This document shows, in pieces, positions 43,544-53,210 of a stretch of DNA of 64,000 bases (the stretch's first letter is position 1; every line of letters begins with the position of its first letter). The notes beneath the pieces were generated by a model. It was not told the DNA's origin, did not search any database, and worked only from the letters and a program-made list of their open reading frames with translations. This DNA comes from CAWCLK01 sp963796225 (GTDB lineage: Bacteria > Actinomycetota > Nitriliruptoria > Nitriliruptorales > Nitriliruptoraceae). A program made the translations under genes and the position numbers. The DNA lies in NCBI GenBank assembly GCA_963796225.1, contig CAWCLK010000030.1, forward strand, positions 1 through 64,000, given 5' to 3'.

Positions 43544-46500
43544 GTGCTCCGAGCCTGCCGCATCCTCCTGCTCGCCTCCCTGCTGGCCCTCGGGTTGGTC
43601 CCGGCCGCGAGCGCCACACCGGGATCGGCCGGATCGGTGGTCGACCAGCTCGGCGTGGACCTCGACGTCGTCCGGGACGCGATGGCACGCGGAGCGCGCG
43701 ACGCGGGCGCCCCGCCGGCGGAGGCTGCGGCGTACTTCGCCGACCGCCCGCTGCAGTGGTTCCACCCCACCGAGTCGGCCGTCACGCAGGAGCAGCCCGA
43801 CGGCACGACCTTCGGGGCGCGGGTGCTGGACCTCGCCGAGGGCGGGGGCCAGGAGACCGTCGACGGGCACCTGATCACCCGGACCGACGACGGGTGGTGG
43901 CACTACGGCACCCGTGACGCCACGGGCCGGATCCTGCCCGGGGACGCGCTCGTCGGGCACGACCCCGCCCCGGCCGCTGCCGAGTCGTGGCGCATGCCCA
44001 CCGCCTTCAAGGAGAACCTCGCCAGGCACCAGGGCTACGCCGAGCAGCTGGACGCGTGGTTCGCGTCCCGCACCCGTGCCCAGGCGGCAGCCGCCGCCGA
44101 GGCCGGGGAGCCCCTGGTCTTCAAGGTCCCGGCCCTCATGCTGGCCATCAACAACGAGCCGTTCCAGGACTCGTCCACGCCCGAGTCCGTGCAGGCCCTG
44201 TACTCGGGCACCGGCACCAACCCGACCGGCACGGTCACCGAGATGTACCTGGAGCAGTCGTTCGGCCAGCTCGTCGTGCAGGTCGACGTGTACGGCGTCT
44301 ACAGCTCCGCCATCTCCATGAACCCGGTCAACGACTGCTGGTACGGCACCGACGGTGGCCCGGTCCTCGGCGACACCCTCGGACTCGGCGGCTACGGCGC
44401 GAAGGGCCTGGCGGCCGAGGCCGTGCCCATGGCCGACCCCGACGTGGACTTCTCCGACTACGACATGGACGGCGACGGCTACGTCGACTTCCTCATGATC
44501 GTGCACTCCGGCAAGGGCGCCGAGACGACCGGGGACCCCTGCGACGTCCACTCGCACCGCTTCGGCGGCCTCGCGCCGGCCCTGGTGCCGGGCGCCCCGT
44601 CCGAGCCCACCCCGGTGTCGGCCGACGGCGTGGCCATCGGGCAGGCACTGACCGTGCCCGAGCTCGACGCCGGCATCGGCGTGGTCGCCCACGAGCTGAT
44701 GCACGCCTTCGGCGAGCCCGACTACTACGGCACCGAGGGGACCTCGGGCACCGGCGACTGGGACCTCGGCGGCGGCGGCTCGTACGGCGGCGTGCCGACC
44801 CAGTCCTCGCCGCTGCACTTCAACCCGCTGATGAAGGTCGACTTCGGCTGGGTCCAGCCCCGCATCGTCGAGGACACCACCCTCGACGTCGAGCTGCGCC
44901 CCCGCGCCAGCCACCCCGACCTCGTGCTGGTGCCGACCCGACGCGTCCCCGAGGGTGCCGACGGCCACGACGCCTGTGCGAAGGACCCGCTCAACACCGG
45001 GCAGGTCCAGACCGCGAACTTCCTCGCCGACAACGGTGACTGCCTCGTCGAGGGCTACCTGCTCGAGTTCCTGTCGCCGACGTCGGCGTCGTGGGACCGC
45101 GAGCAGTGCACGTTCACGCCGGCGGACTTCGACCGCCAGATGTACGGCACCGGCCTGGCCGTCTGGCACTACGACCTCAGCTCGTACGAGCAGCTCGGCA
45201 ACGACAACCGGCTGCGCCCGATGCTCGACCTCGAGGAGTTCGACCGCCGGGACGGCGCCCAGGAGCTCGAGCAGAACATCACCCGCGCCCAGCCGCTCGA
45301 CCTGTTCTGGGGCGACCCGGTGGGCATCAGCTCCGCGACGGCCGACACCGGCGGCGCGTCCTCCGAGATCGCCCCGCCGGACGGCAGCCCGTACACGGTC
45401 ACCGCCCCGCCCGGCACGGCCGCGACCACCGAGGCCTGGACCGCGCCGGCCGACACGCCCGACGGGGCGCTGATGGAGGTGACCCTGTCGTGGACGACCC
45501 AGGACGTCGACGACTGGGACCTGGCCGTGCAGAAGAAGGTCGGGGACACCTGGCAGGAGGTGGCCACCACGGGGAGCCTGCCGGGCTCCGGCGCCGAGGT
45601 CGCCCAGGTCGCCGTCGAGCCGGGGGCCCAGTACCGCGGTGAGGCGGTCAACTACGCCTCCGCGTCCACCACGGCCGACGTCACCGTCGCCTACGTCCAC
45701 GACGCCAGCATCGCCACGAAGTTCGGTCCGGCGAACACGATCTCGGCGGACAACGCCCCGACGGGATGGTCGTTCACCAACATCCGGCCGTTCGACTACG
45801 CCGGCATGGCCCACGCCGCACAGGCACCCGACGCCACCGTCACGCTGGACCTGGTCCACCACGACGACACCACCGTCGACGTCTCCGGGGACTTCCTCGC
45901 CCCCGTGACCGATGACGAGGCAGCCCAGCCGATCGTCGCCGGCGAGCCCGTCACGCTGCGGTCGCACGTCTACAACCACGGCGGCCAGCCCGTCACCGCC
46001 CGGTTCGACGTCTACGACGAGGACCCGTCCTCGGGATCGGACCCGATCGCGACCTTCCGGCGCGACCTCGGGGCCTACGCCCGTGATGCGATCGAGCTGG
46101 ACGTGACCCCAGCGGCGGGGCGCCACAGCTACTGGGTCGTCGCGAACGCCCCGGGCGACCTGGTCGCCGGCAACGACGTGGTCCGCAGCGAGCTCGTCGC
46201 CAACCCGGCCACCGACGCCCGCGTGCTCGTGGTCGACAACGACCTGGGCTGGACGCAGGAGCAGACCGTGCAGGCCAGCCTGCTGGCCCTCGGGGTCCCG
46301 CACGACGTCGTGACGGGCGAGCCGGACGCCGACACCCTGGCCGACTACGACGCCGCGATCTGGCTGACCAGCGGCGTGTCCGGTGCCACCGGCGTGCTCT
46401 CGCCCGACGGCTGGGACGCCATCACCTCCTACCTCGACGGGGGCGGCAGGGTGTGGCTGGCCAGCAACCGCGCCGTCGGCTACGCGAGCGACCCCGGGGT

Positions 46501-47419
46501 CGCACGGACCACCCAGCTCGCCGAGTACTTCGGCGTGGTCGGGGACAACAACATCCTCGACCCGCTCGGCGACGTGATGACGGGCCAGGGCGACGCCATC
46601 GGGGGCTCCCGTGACGTCCTCATGTCCTACATCGACGGCCGGCCCTACGTCGACTACTTCCACCTGGCCTCCGAGGCCGCGGACGCGCCTGCCGCCCCGC
46701 GGGGCGAGGTCACCGGCCTGTTCGTCCACGAGCAGCGACCCGACGCGTTCGTCGGGGCGCGGCTGGACGCCGACGGCTTCCAGACGGTCGTGACACCCGC
46801 CCCGACCGGGATCGCCCGCGGTGCGGACCAGGTGGCGCTGGCCGCCGACGTCATGACCGCCTTCGGGATCGCCACGCCGGGGCCGGACCGTGCGGACACG
46901 CGTGTGGCCCACAACCGCTTCCAGCACGTCCAGACGGGCAAGCCGTGGGAGGTCACCGTCGGGGCGCCCAGCGCGGACGCCACGGCCTTCGTGTACCGCG
47001 TCCACGGCGACGACGACTGGACGCGCATGGCGCTGGACGAGTCCGTCGACGGGCTGTGGACCGGGACCATCCCGGCTGCCGACGTCACCAACAACGGGCT
47101 CGACTACTACGTCCAGGTCGTCACCCGCGGGCGGACACGGGACGTGGACGGCGGGGCGCGCCTGCCCGACGTCGCCTCGGGCACGTACGGGGACCCGGCG
47201 GACGTCGACTTCGGGGTGTGCGCCGCGCAGGTCGACGCCCCGGGGCGCGGCCGCGGTCGCGGCGTGCCCCCGGCGGCACCCGAGGCGCCGCCGGCCCGCG
47301 CCCCGCTGCCGACCACGGGCGGGGGACTGGCGCTGGCTGGCCTGGCCGGTCTGGCCGGGGCGGCGTCGCTGCGCCGCCGCACGGTCACCCGACGGGAGCC
47401 GTCAGCCCGAGGGTCGTGA
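43544..47419 (+). CDS. Secreted M6-family metalloprotease with LPxTG-like wall anchor
   Basis: 1291 residues. A signal peptide (ACRILLLASLLALGLVPAAS) precedes an immune-inhibitor-A type M6 peptidase. The zinc site is HELMH at 383-387, followed by the third ligand region FGEPDYYG. Asp-rich FSDYDMDGDGYVDFLM nearby resembles a Ca-binding loop. Beta-sandwich domains follow, then a glutamine-amidotransferase-like domain (RVLVVDNDLGWTQEQTV, then AIWLTSGVSGA). The C-terminus has LPTTG at 1255-1259, a hydrophobic helix and an Arg-rich tail. GTG 43544 follows CGAGGT. Its 3' end overlaps lipB by 35 bases. Confidence 0.9.
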   Translation: MLRACRILLLASLLALGLVPAASATPGSAGSVVDQLGVDLDVVRDAMARGARDAGAPPAEAAAYFADRPLQWFHPTESAVTQEQPDGTTFGARVLDLAEGGGQETVDGHLITRTDDGWWHYGTRDATGRILPGDALVGHDPAPAAAESWRMPTAFKENLARHQGYAEQLDAWFASRTRAQAAAAAEAGEPLVFKVPALMLAINNEPFQDSSTPESVQALYSGTGTNPTGTVTEMYLEQSFGQLVVQVDVYGVYSSAISMNPVNDCWYGTDGGPVLGDTLGLGGYGAKGLAAEAVPMADPDVDFSDYDMDGDGYVDFLMIVHSGKGAETTGDPCDVHSHRFGGLAPALVPGAPSEPTPVSADGVAIGQALTVPELDAGIGVVAHELMHAFGEPDYYGTEGTSGTGDWDLGGGGSYGGVPTQSSPLHFNPLMKVDFGWVQPRIVEDTTLDVELRPRASHPDLVLVPTRRVPEGADGHDACAKDPLNTGQVQTANFLADNGDCLVEGYLLEFLSPTSASWDREQCTFTPADFDRQMYGTGLAVWHYDLSSYEQLGNDNRLRPMLDLEEFDRRDGAQELEQNITRAQPLDLFWGDPVGISSATADTGGASSEIAPPDGSPYTVTAPPGTAATTEAWTAPADTPDGALMEVTLSWTTQDVDDWDLAVQKKVGDTWQEVATTGSLPGSGAEVAQVAVEPGAQYRGEAVNYASASTTADVTVAYVHDASIATKFGPANTISADNAPTGWSFTNIRPFDYAGMAHAAQAPDATVTLDLVHHDDTTVDVSGDFLAPVTDDEAAQPIVAGEPVTLRSHVYNHGGQPVTARFDVYDEDPSSGSDPIATFRRDLGAYARDAIELDVTPAAGRHSYWVVANAPGDLVAGNDVVRSELVANPATDARVLVVDNDLGWTQEQTVQASLLALGVPHDVVTGEPDADTLADYDAAIWLTSGVSGATGVLSPDGWDAITSYLDGGGRVWLASNRAVGYASDPGVARTTQLAEYFGVVGDNNILDPLGDVMTGQGDAIGGSRDVLMSYIDGRPYVDYFHLASEAADAPAAPRGEVTGLFVHEQRPDAFVGARLDADGFQTVVTPAPTGIARGADQVALAADVMTAFGIATPGPDRADTRVAHNRFQHVQTGKPWEVTVGAPSADATAFVYRVHGDDDWTRMALDESVDGLWTGTIPAADVTNNGLDYYVQVVTRGRTRDVDGGARLPDVASGTYGDPADVDFGVCAAQVDAPGRGRGRGVPPAAPEAPPARAPLPTTGGGLALAGLAGLAGAASLRRRTVTRREPSARGS

Positions 47420-48119
47420 GCTCGCCCGCCACCAGATCGGCGCCGTAGACGTCCGCGACCGCCTGCTCGGTGCGCGTGATCGCGTCCGCCACCCGCGCGT
47501 CCGCGCCGAGCGAGGCCAGCGACGCCACGCCCTTGTCGGGGTCGTCGATGCCGCACGGGACGATCCCGCCGAAGTCGGTGAGGTCGGTGGTGACGTTGGT
47601 CGCCCAGCCGTGCGTGGTCACGTAGCCGGCCGTGACGTGCACCCCGATCGCGGTGACCTTGACGTCGCCGACCCAGACCCCGGAGAACCCGTCGACCCGC
47701 TGGCCCTCGATCCCGTAGGAGGCCAGCAGCCGCAGGTTGAGCTCCTCGAGCGCACGGACGTGGTCGACCACGCGCGGCCCGGCCAGCCGGAAGATCGGGT
47801 AGCCGACGAGCTGGCCGGGACCGTGGTAGGTGACGTCCCCGCCCCGGTCGATCCGGTGCAGCTCGATGCCCCGGCGTGCGCGCTCGTCGGCGTCGAAGAC
47901 CAGGTTCGACTCGTCGGCCCGACGCCCCAGCGTGTAGACGCGAGGATGCTCGAGCAGGAGCAGCACGTCACCGATCTCGCCCGCCTGGCGACGCGCCGCG
48001 AGGTCCCGTTGCCAGTCCCAGGCCGTCAGGTACGGGACCGTGCCAGCCCGCACCACCGTGATCGGTGCGTCGGCGTCCGCCCGCAGGGTGTGCGGGTCAC
48101 CGGGCGGGCGGACGGCCAT
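47385..48119 (-). CDS. lipB: Octanoyltransferase
   Basis: 244 residues. LipB moves octanoyl from ACP to lipoyl-domain lysines. Key elements: LLLEHPRVYTLGRR, the RGGDVTYHGPGQLVGYPI signature, and VTAIGVHVTAGYVTTHGWA. The final lysine/cysteine dyad is represented by Lys in DVKVTAIG and Cys in IVPCGI. ATG 48119 lies two bases after the E2 stop, so it is likely cotranscribed with its substrate protein E2. The 3' end overlaps the convergent protease gene. Confidence 0.95.
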   Translation of the reverse strand: MAVRPPGDPHTLRADADAPITVVRAGTVPYLTAWDWQRDLAARRQAGEIGDVLLLLEHPRVYTLGRRADESNLVFDADERARRGIELHRIDRGGDVTYHGPGQLVGYPIFRLAGPRVVDHVRALEELNLRLLASYGIEGQRVDGFSGVWVGDVKVTAIGVHVTAGYVTTHGWATNVTTDLTDFGGIVPCGIDDPDKGVASLASLGADARVADAITRTEQAVADVYGADLVAGELTTLGLTAPVG

Positions 48120-48121
48120 GC

Positions 48122-49588
48122 CTACACCCCGACCTCGCCACGGAAGTCGTGGTTCTCGATGACCCACTTGAGGTCCTGGAGGAACCGGGCGGCGTCGGCG
48201 CCGTCGAGCATCCGGTGGTCGTAGGACAGGCACAGGTAGGACATCCACCGGATGGCGATGGAGTCGCCGTAGGCGTCGGAGACCACCACGGGGCGCTTCT
48301 CGATCGCGCAGGCGGCCAGGATGGCGACCTCGGGCGGGTTGAGGATCGGGGTGTCGAACAGGGTCCCGCGCGAGCCGGTGTTGGTGATGGTGAAGGTCGC
48401 GCCCTGGATCTCGTCGGGCTGGATCTTCTTGTCGCGGGTGCGCTTGGCGATGTCGGCGATGGACTTGGCCAGGCCGGCCACCGTCAGGTCCTCGGCGTTC
48501 TTGATGTTGGGGACCAGCAGGCCGCGTTCGGTGTCGACCGCCATCCCGAGGTTGACGAACCGGTGGTAGGTCGCGGTGCCGCCCTCGAGGTCCATCGAGG
48601 AGTTGACCGCCGGGTGCCGCGGGATGGTCATGGTGACCGCCCGGGCGATGAACGGCAGCGGGGACAGCGAGGCGCCCTGCTGGGCCTTGAAGGTGTCCTT
48701 GACCGCGGCGCGCAGGTTCATGATCGCGGTCATGTCGACCTCGACCGCGGCGGTCAGCTGGGCGGTGGACTGCAGCGACTCCCACATGCCCTTGGCGATG
48801 GCCTTGCGCACGCGCGAGAGCTGGTGGGTGACCTCTCGCTCCCCGCCGAAGTCGATCTGGGTCGGCGAGGCCTCGGGGCGCTCGCCCGCCGCTGGGGGCG
48901 GACACGGCCTGCACCGGCGGGGGCGGGGTGACCTGGCCGCCACCCGCAGCGGGCTGCTGGCCCTGGCCCGCGGCAGCCGGCTGGCCGCCACCCGGCGCCC
49001 TCGCCACCGGCGGCGATGGCCCGTTCGGCGTCCTCACGGGTGATCCGCCCGCCCGGGCCCGTGGCGTTCACGTCCGCGGTGTCCAGGCCGGCCTCGCGCA
49101 GCATCTTGCGCACCAGCGGGCAGGTCAGCGCCCCGCCCGAGGTGCCACCCGGCTCGCCCGACGTGGACGCGGCCGGCTGCTGGGGCTGGGACGGCGCCGC
49201 CTCGGCCTGCGAGCTGGTCGTGTCCTGCTCGGGCTCCTGCTCCGGCTGGGAGTCCTGCGGGACTCGGCCTGCTCGTCGGAGACTCGGACTGGTCGGCCTC
49301 GTCCTCGGTCTGGTCGGCCTCGTCGCCGCCCTCGTCGTCACCGGCGGGGGCGTCGCCCTCGCCGATCACGGCGATGACCTGGCCGACCTCGACGGTGTCG
49401 TCCACCTCGGCGCGCAGCTCCTGCACGGTGCCCGCGACGGGGGAGGGGATCTCGGTGTCGACCTTGTCGGTGGAGATCTCCACGATGGGCTGGTCGACCT
49501 CGACGGTGTCACCGACCTCGACCAGCCACGACGTGATCACCCCCTCCTCGACGGACTCTCCGAGCTGGGGAAGTTCGACGTTGGCCAT
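48122..49588 (-). CDS. 2-oxoacid dehydrogenase E2, dihydrolipoamide acyltransferase (three frameshifts)
   Basis: About 487 residues after repair. Lipoyl domain 1-80 with the lipoylated Lys in EISTDKVDTEIPSP; an acidic linker; a peripheral-subunit-binding domain (LVRKMLREAGLDTADVNATG, PGGRITREDAERAI); a Pro/Gly/Gln linker; and the catalytic domain ending in CLSYDHRMLDGADAARFL (His-x3-Asp-Gly). Single insertions lie near 49257-49262, 48991-48993 and 48894-48898, each at a G/C run, and together restore the frame. Only one lipoyl domain is present. dlaT/sucB identity is not resolvable. Confidence 0.9.
49365..49573. repeat. Lipoyl-domain DNA repeat, copy A (E2 gene)
   Basis: A 209-base stretch in E2 that is nearly identical, without gaps, to 51241-51449 in the E3 gene; I noted only about a dozen differences by eye. 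It encodes the lipoyl domain of each protein. A conversion or recent duplication between the two genes is likely. Confidence 0.85.
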
Positions 49589-49625
49589 GTCGGTTCGCTC
49601 CTCGCCGTCCGGCGTGGTGGGAGTC

Positions 49626-51473
49626 CTACCCGTGCAGGGCGCGGCCGGCGAGTGCCAGGTGGGCTTCGCCGATCGCCTCGTTCAGGGTCGGGTGGGCGTG
49701 GACGAAGTGCGCCACGTCGCTGGGCAGGGCCTCCCAGTTGTAGATGAGCTGGCCCTCGCCGATCAGGTCGGTGGCCCGTGGTCCGACGATGTGGATCCCG
49801 AGCACGCGCCCGGCACCACCCTCGGCGTCCTCGTCCTTGATCGCGATGATCTTGACGGTCCCGGAGGCCTTCATCATGGCCGCGCGGCCCAGGGCCTGGA
49901 ACGGGTACTTCTCGACCACGACGTCGTGGCCCTCCTCGCGGGCCTGCTCCTCGGTGTAGCCCACCGAGGCGACCTCGGGGTGGCTGTAGGTCACCCGGGG
50001 GACGCCCTTGTAGTCGATGGGCAGCACGTCCAGGCCGCCGAGCTGGTCGGCGACCAGGAAGCCCTCCTGGAACGACGCGTGGGCCAGCCCCAGGGTCGGG
50101 ATGACGTCGCCGACGGCGTACACGCCCTCGACCGAGGTGCGGCAGTACTCGTCGACGCTGACGAAGCCCTTCTCGAGCTCGACCCCGACGTCCTCGTAGC
50201 CGAGGTCCTCGGTCACGGGGCGGCGGCCGACCGCGACCAGCAGGATGTCGGCCTCGATGGTCTCGGTCTCGCCCTTGGAGGTCTCGACGGTGCACCGCAC
50301 GCCGTCCCCGTCGGTGTCGACCTCGGTCATCTTCGCGCCCGTCATGACCTCGAGGTGGTCACGCTTGCGGAAGGCCCGCTGGACCTCCTTGGAGGAGTCG
50401 GCGTCCTCGAGCGGCAGCAGGCGGTCGAGCAGCTCGACGATGGTGACGTCGACGCCGAAGGCGGACCACGCCGTGGCGAACTCCATGCCCACGGCACCCG
50501 ACCCGAGCACGATCGCCGAGGACGGCAGCTCGTCCAGGTGCAGGGCGTGGTCGGAGCTGAGCACCTTCTCGCCGTCGAAGGGCGCGAAGGGCAGCTCGGT
50601 CGGCTTCGAGCCCGACGCCAGCACCACGTTCGGGGCGCTGACGGTGCGCTCGCCGTCGTCGGTCTGGACCGTGACGGTGTCGGCCGCGGTGAGCTTCCCG
50701 GTGCCCTCGATGGTCTCGACCCCGCGGCCCTTCAACGCCCCCTGCAGGCCCTTCCACATCTTGTCGACCACGCCGTCCTTGTGCTCGTTGAGCGCGGCGA
50801 CCTCGATGCCGTCGTAGGACGCCTTCACCCCGAAGTCGCCGGCGTCCTGGGCGTGCTCGGCGACCTCGGCGGACTGCAGGATCGCCTTGGTGGGGATGCA
50901 GCCCCAGTGCAGGCAGGTCCCACCGACCTTGGCCTTCTCGACCAGCGCCACCTCGAGCCCGAGCTGGGCCGCACGCAGGGCCACCGAGTAGCCACCCGTG
51001 CCGGCGCCCAGCACGACCACGTCGTGGGTGTGGTCCTCGCCCCGTTGGCGGGTGCCCGAGGGCTTCTCGGACTCGCCGGAGACCTGGCCGGCCGGGGAGG
51101 CGCCGCCCGTCGACTGCTCCTCCTCGGAGGTGTCGGCCTCGGCCTGGTCGGGCTCCTCGCCCTCGTCGGCCTCCTGGGCCTGCGCGTCGCCGTCGCCCTG
51201 GTCGCTCTCGCCACCGGAGGACGCACCCTCGGACTCGCCGATCACGGCGATGACCTGGCCGACCTCGACGGTGTCGTCGACCTCGGCGCGCAGCTCCTGG
51301 ACGGTGCCGGCGACGGGGGAGGGGATCTCGGTGTCGACCTTGTCGGTGGAGATCTCGACCAGCGGCTGGTCGACCTCGACGGTGTCGCCGACCTCGACCA
51401 GCCACGACGTGATCACCCCCTCGGTGACGGACTCTCCGAGCTGGGGAAGCTGGACCTCTTCGGCCACGGGCAC
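49626..51473 (-). CDS. lpd: Dihydrolipoamide dehydrogenase (E3) with N-terminal lipoyl domain
   Basis: 615 residues, about 140 longer than ordinary E3. Lipoyl domain 1-80 with Lys45 in STDKVDTEI; an Asp/Glu/Gly linker at 81-148; an FAD domain starting DVVVLGAGTGGYS; redox disulfide Cys187/Cys192 in GGTCLHWGCIPTK; an NAD domain with VLGSGAVGMEFATAW; and an interface His594/Glu599 in HAHPTLNEA. It reoxidises E2 lipoate. A lipoyl domain on E3 occurs in some bacteria and may tether E3. Located 37 bases upstream of E2; GTG start. Confidence 0.96.
   Translation of the reverse strand: MPVAEEVQLPQLGESVTEGVITSWLVEVGDTVEVDQPLVEISTDKVDTEIPSPVAGTVQELRAEVDDTVEVGQVIAVIGESEGASSGGESDQGDGDAQAQEADEGEEPDQAEADTSEEEQSTGGASPAGQVSGESEKPSGTRQRGEDHTHDVVVLGAGTGGYSVALRAAQLGLEVALVEKAKVGGTCLHWGCIPTKAILQSAEVAEHAQDAGDFGVKASYDGIEVAALNEHKDGVVDKMWKGLQGALKGRGVETIEGTGKLTAADTVTVQTDDGERTVSAPNVVLASGSKPTELPFAPFDGEKVLSSDHALHLDELPSSAIVLGSGAVGMEFATAWSAFGVDVTIVELLDRLLPLEDADSSKEVQRAFRKRDHLEVMTGAKMTEVDTDGDGVRCTVETSKGETETIEADILLVAVGRRPVTEDLGYEDVGVELEKGFVSVDEYCRTSVEGVYAVGDVIPTLGLAHASFQEGFLVADQLGGLDVLPIDYKGVPRVTYSHPEVASVGYTEEQAREEGHDVVVEKYPFQALGRAAMMKASGTVKIIAIKDEDAEGGAGRVLGIHIVGPRATDLIGEGQLIYNWEALPSDVAHFVHAHPTLNEAIGEAHLALAGRALHG
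51241..51449. repeat. Lipoyl-domain DNA repeat, copy B (E3 gene)
   Basis: Partner of 49365-49573, in the same orientation and phase, starting and ending with the same bases. The flanks diverge abruptly: the linkers differ fully on one side and the codons differ before the start on the other. Confidence 0.85.
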
Positions 51474-51742
51474 GGCTCCTGATCGATGCGCCCGCGACCG
51501 GTCGGGACGCGGGCGGGTCGGTGCGTACGTCGTACGCGGTTCGGGGCAGCGACGCCGCCGTGCCGGTTGGCCGCCGGCGTCGTCGGTGACGGCCGGGTCG
51601 CGAGGCCATCACGCAGTCATCGAACCTAGCCGACACGTCCGGCGGGCGTGGTCGGCCGGACCGGGCGCCGACGACCACCGTCGCCGGTCGTGCGACGCCT
51701 AGTGTCGGCGCGTGTCCGCACCCGTCGATGGAGGCCGACGAC
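51474..51742. other. Divergent promoter region between lpd and gcvT
   Basis: About 270 bases between divergent genes. A weak TACGTCGTACG palindrome lies near 51525-51535. No glycine-riboswitch pattern is visible. The gcvT ribosome site GGAGG is at 51730-51734. Confidence 0.35.
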
Positions 51743-52843
51743 ATGAGCGACACCGAGCTGCAGGCGACGGCTCTCACCTCACGCCACGAACGGGCCGGGG
51801 CGCGGATGGCGCCCTTCGCCGGGTGGTCGATGCCCCTCGAGTTCGCCGGGACGCTGGCCGAGCACCAGGCCGTGCGCGAGTCGGTCGGGGCCTTCGACGT
51901 CTCCCACCTCGGGACCGTCGTCGTCGAGGGACCGGGTGCGACCGCCGTGATCGGGCGCTCCTTCTCCTGCGACGCCGACGCGGTCGCGGTCGGGACCAGC
52001 CAGTACACGATGTGCTGCGACGAGCAGGGCGGCGTGATCGACGACCTGATCGTGTACCGCCTCGCCGACGAGCGGTGGATGACCATGCCCAACGCGGCCA
52101 ACACGGCCGACGTCGTGGCACGGCTGCACGACTCCGTCACCACCCTGGACGTGGCAGCGACGATCGAGGACCGCTCCGTCGAGGACGCGATCATCGCCGT
52201 CCAGGGCCCGGGCGCCCTGGCGCTGGCCACCGAGGTGCTGGAGACCGACGTCGCCGCGATCCCGTACCTGGCCGTGCGGGAGCTGGACGCTGGCCCCGCG
52301 GCGGGCGCCCGGATCGCCCGGACCGGCTACACGGGCGAGCCCGGCTGCGAGGTCGTCCTGCCCGGCGAGCTCGCCGGACCCGTGTGGGACCGGCTGATCG
52401 CCGGCGGGGCGGCGCCGTGCGGCCTCGGGGCGCGGGACACGCTGCGGCTCGAGATGGGGTACCCGCTGCACGGCCACGAGCTCAGCCGGGAGGTGACCCC
52501 CTACGAGGCGCGCATGGGGTGGGCGGTCAAGCTGGACCACGACTTCGTCGGCCGTGACGCCCTCGCGGCTCGGCGGGAGGCCGGTCCCGCGCGGCGCCTG
52601 TGGGGCCTGCGGGTGGACGGTCGTCGTCCGTTGCGCGAAGGGCTCGTGGTGCGCCACGGCGGGACGCAGGTGGGCGTGCTGACCTCAGGGTCGTTCTCCC
52701 CGACGCTGCAGGTCGGGATCGGCCTTGCCTACCTCGACGACCCGCTCGGCCCCGACGACGAGGTGGTCGTGGACGTGCGCGGCCGTGACGTCGAGGCGAC
52801 GGTCGTCCGGCCCCCGTTCGTGGACCGGGACCCCCGGGGCTGA
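51743..52843 (+). CDS. gcvT: Aminomethyltransferase (glycine cleavage T protein)
   Basis: 366 residues. ARMAPFAGWSMPLEF and ESVGAFDVSHLGTV open the fold; the folate-binding Asp is in GVIDDLIVYR. RTGYTGEPGCEVVLP and GLGARDTLRLEMGYPLHG are strong T-protein motifs. ATG 51743 follows GGAGG; an in-frame GTG/ATG five residues upstream is possible. GcvT releases ammonia and methylene-THF from the aminomethyl arm of H protein. gcvH and gcvP are not in the window. Confidence 0.92.
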   Translation: MSDTELQATALTSRHERAGARMAPFAGWSMPLEFAGTLAEHQAVRESVGAFDVSHLGTVVVEGPGATAVIGRSFSCDADAVAVGTSQYTMCCDEQGGVIDDLIVYRLADERWMTMPNAANTADVVARLHDSVTTLDVAATIEDRSVEDAIIAVQGPGALALATEVLETDVAAIPYLAVRELDAGPAAGARIARTGYTGEPGCEVVLPGELAGPVWDRLIAGGAAPCGLGARDTLRLEMGYPLHGHELSREVTPYEARMGWAVKLDHDFVGRDALAARREAGPARRLWGLRVDGRRPLREGLVVRHGGTQVGVLTSGSFSPTLQVGIGLAYLDDPLGPDDEVVVDVRGRDVEATVVRPPFVDRDPRG

Positions 52844-53210
52844 CCCCCACCTCCGTCACGCTGCGTGATGTCTTCCTGCGGGCTGGTGACGGCTGCGGAC
52901 GCGCACGTCCACCTGTCCGGCCCGGGGCATTGACAGCACGTACCCCGCGTCGGAACCGCCGGATCGGGGAGGCAGGTGTGCACTGAGCGCTCGTGCCATG
53001 AAGTGGGCACGGAAGGGCCGACGTGGCCGGTTTCGCGTCACATGTCGGCCCAGGGCGGCTGTCGTTGCCGTTTCGGACGGGGACTAGTCCACGCGGGCCG
53101 GTCGCAGCGTCCCGGTGCAGCCGCCAGCGACACATCGTCGATTTCAGTTCCACGTTCCGTCAACCGATCACCACGAGTGGAGTCCGCACACACCACCGTG
53201 AGTGATCATC
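52844..53210. other. Leader region before the CAP/CWB2 gene
   Basis: About 365 bases without a gene and less GC-rich than the flanks. It contains an imperfect inverted repeat, GGGCCGACGTG (53015-53025) and CACATGTCGGCCC (53039-53051). I tested it by eye against c-di-AMP and c-di-GMP riboswitch cores, which sometimes precede cell-wall genes, and saw no convincing match. Confidence 0.4.

Noticed and set aside
42974..47005. A 1343-residue minus-strand frame antisense to the M6 protease
   Set aside because: It has no domain outside the last 140 residues, which are the NYN gene; the rest is a GC-rich shadow of a clearly coding plus strand.
51474..51742. Glycine riboswitch before gcvT
   Set aside because: No tandem glycine aptamer core was visible in the 270-base gap.
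52844..53210. c-di-AMP or c-di-GMP riboswitch before the CAP/CWB2 gene
   Set aside because: Neither the conserved cores nor the expected pairing could be found by eye; left as an unexplained leader.
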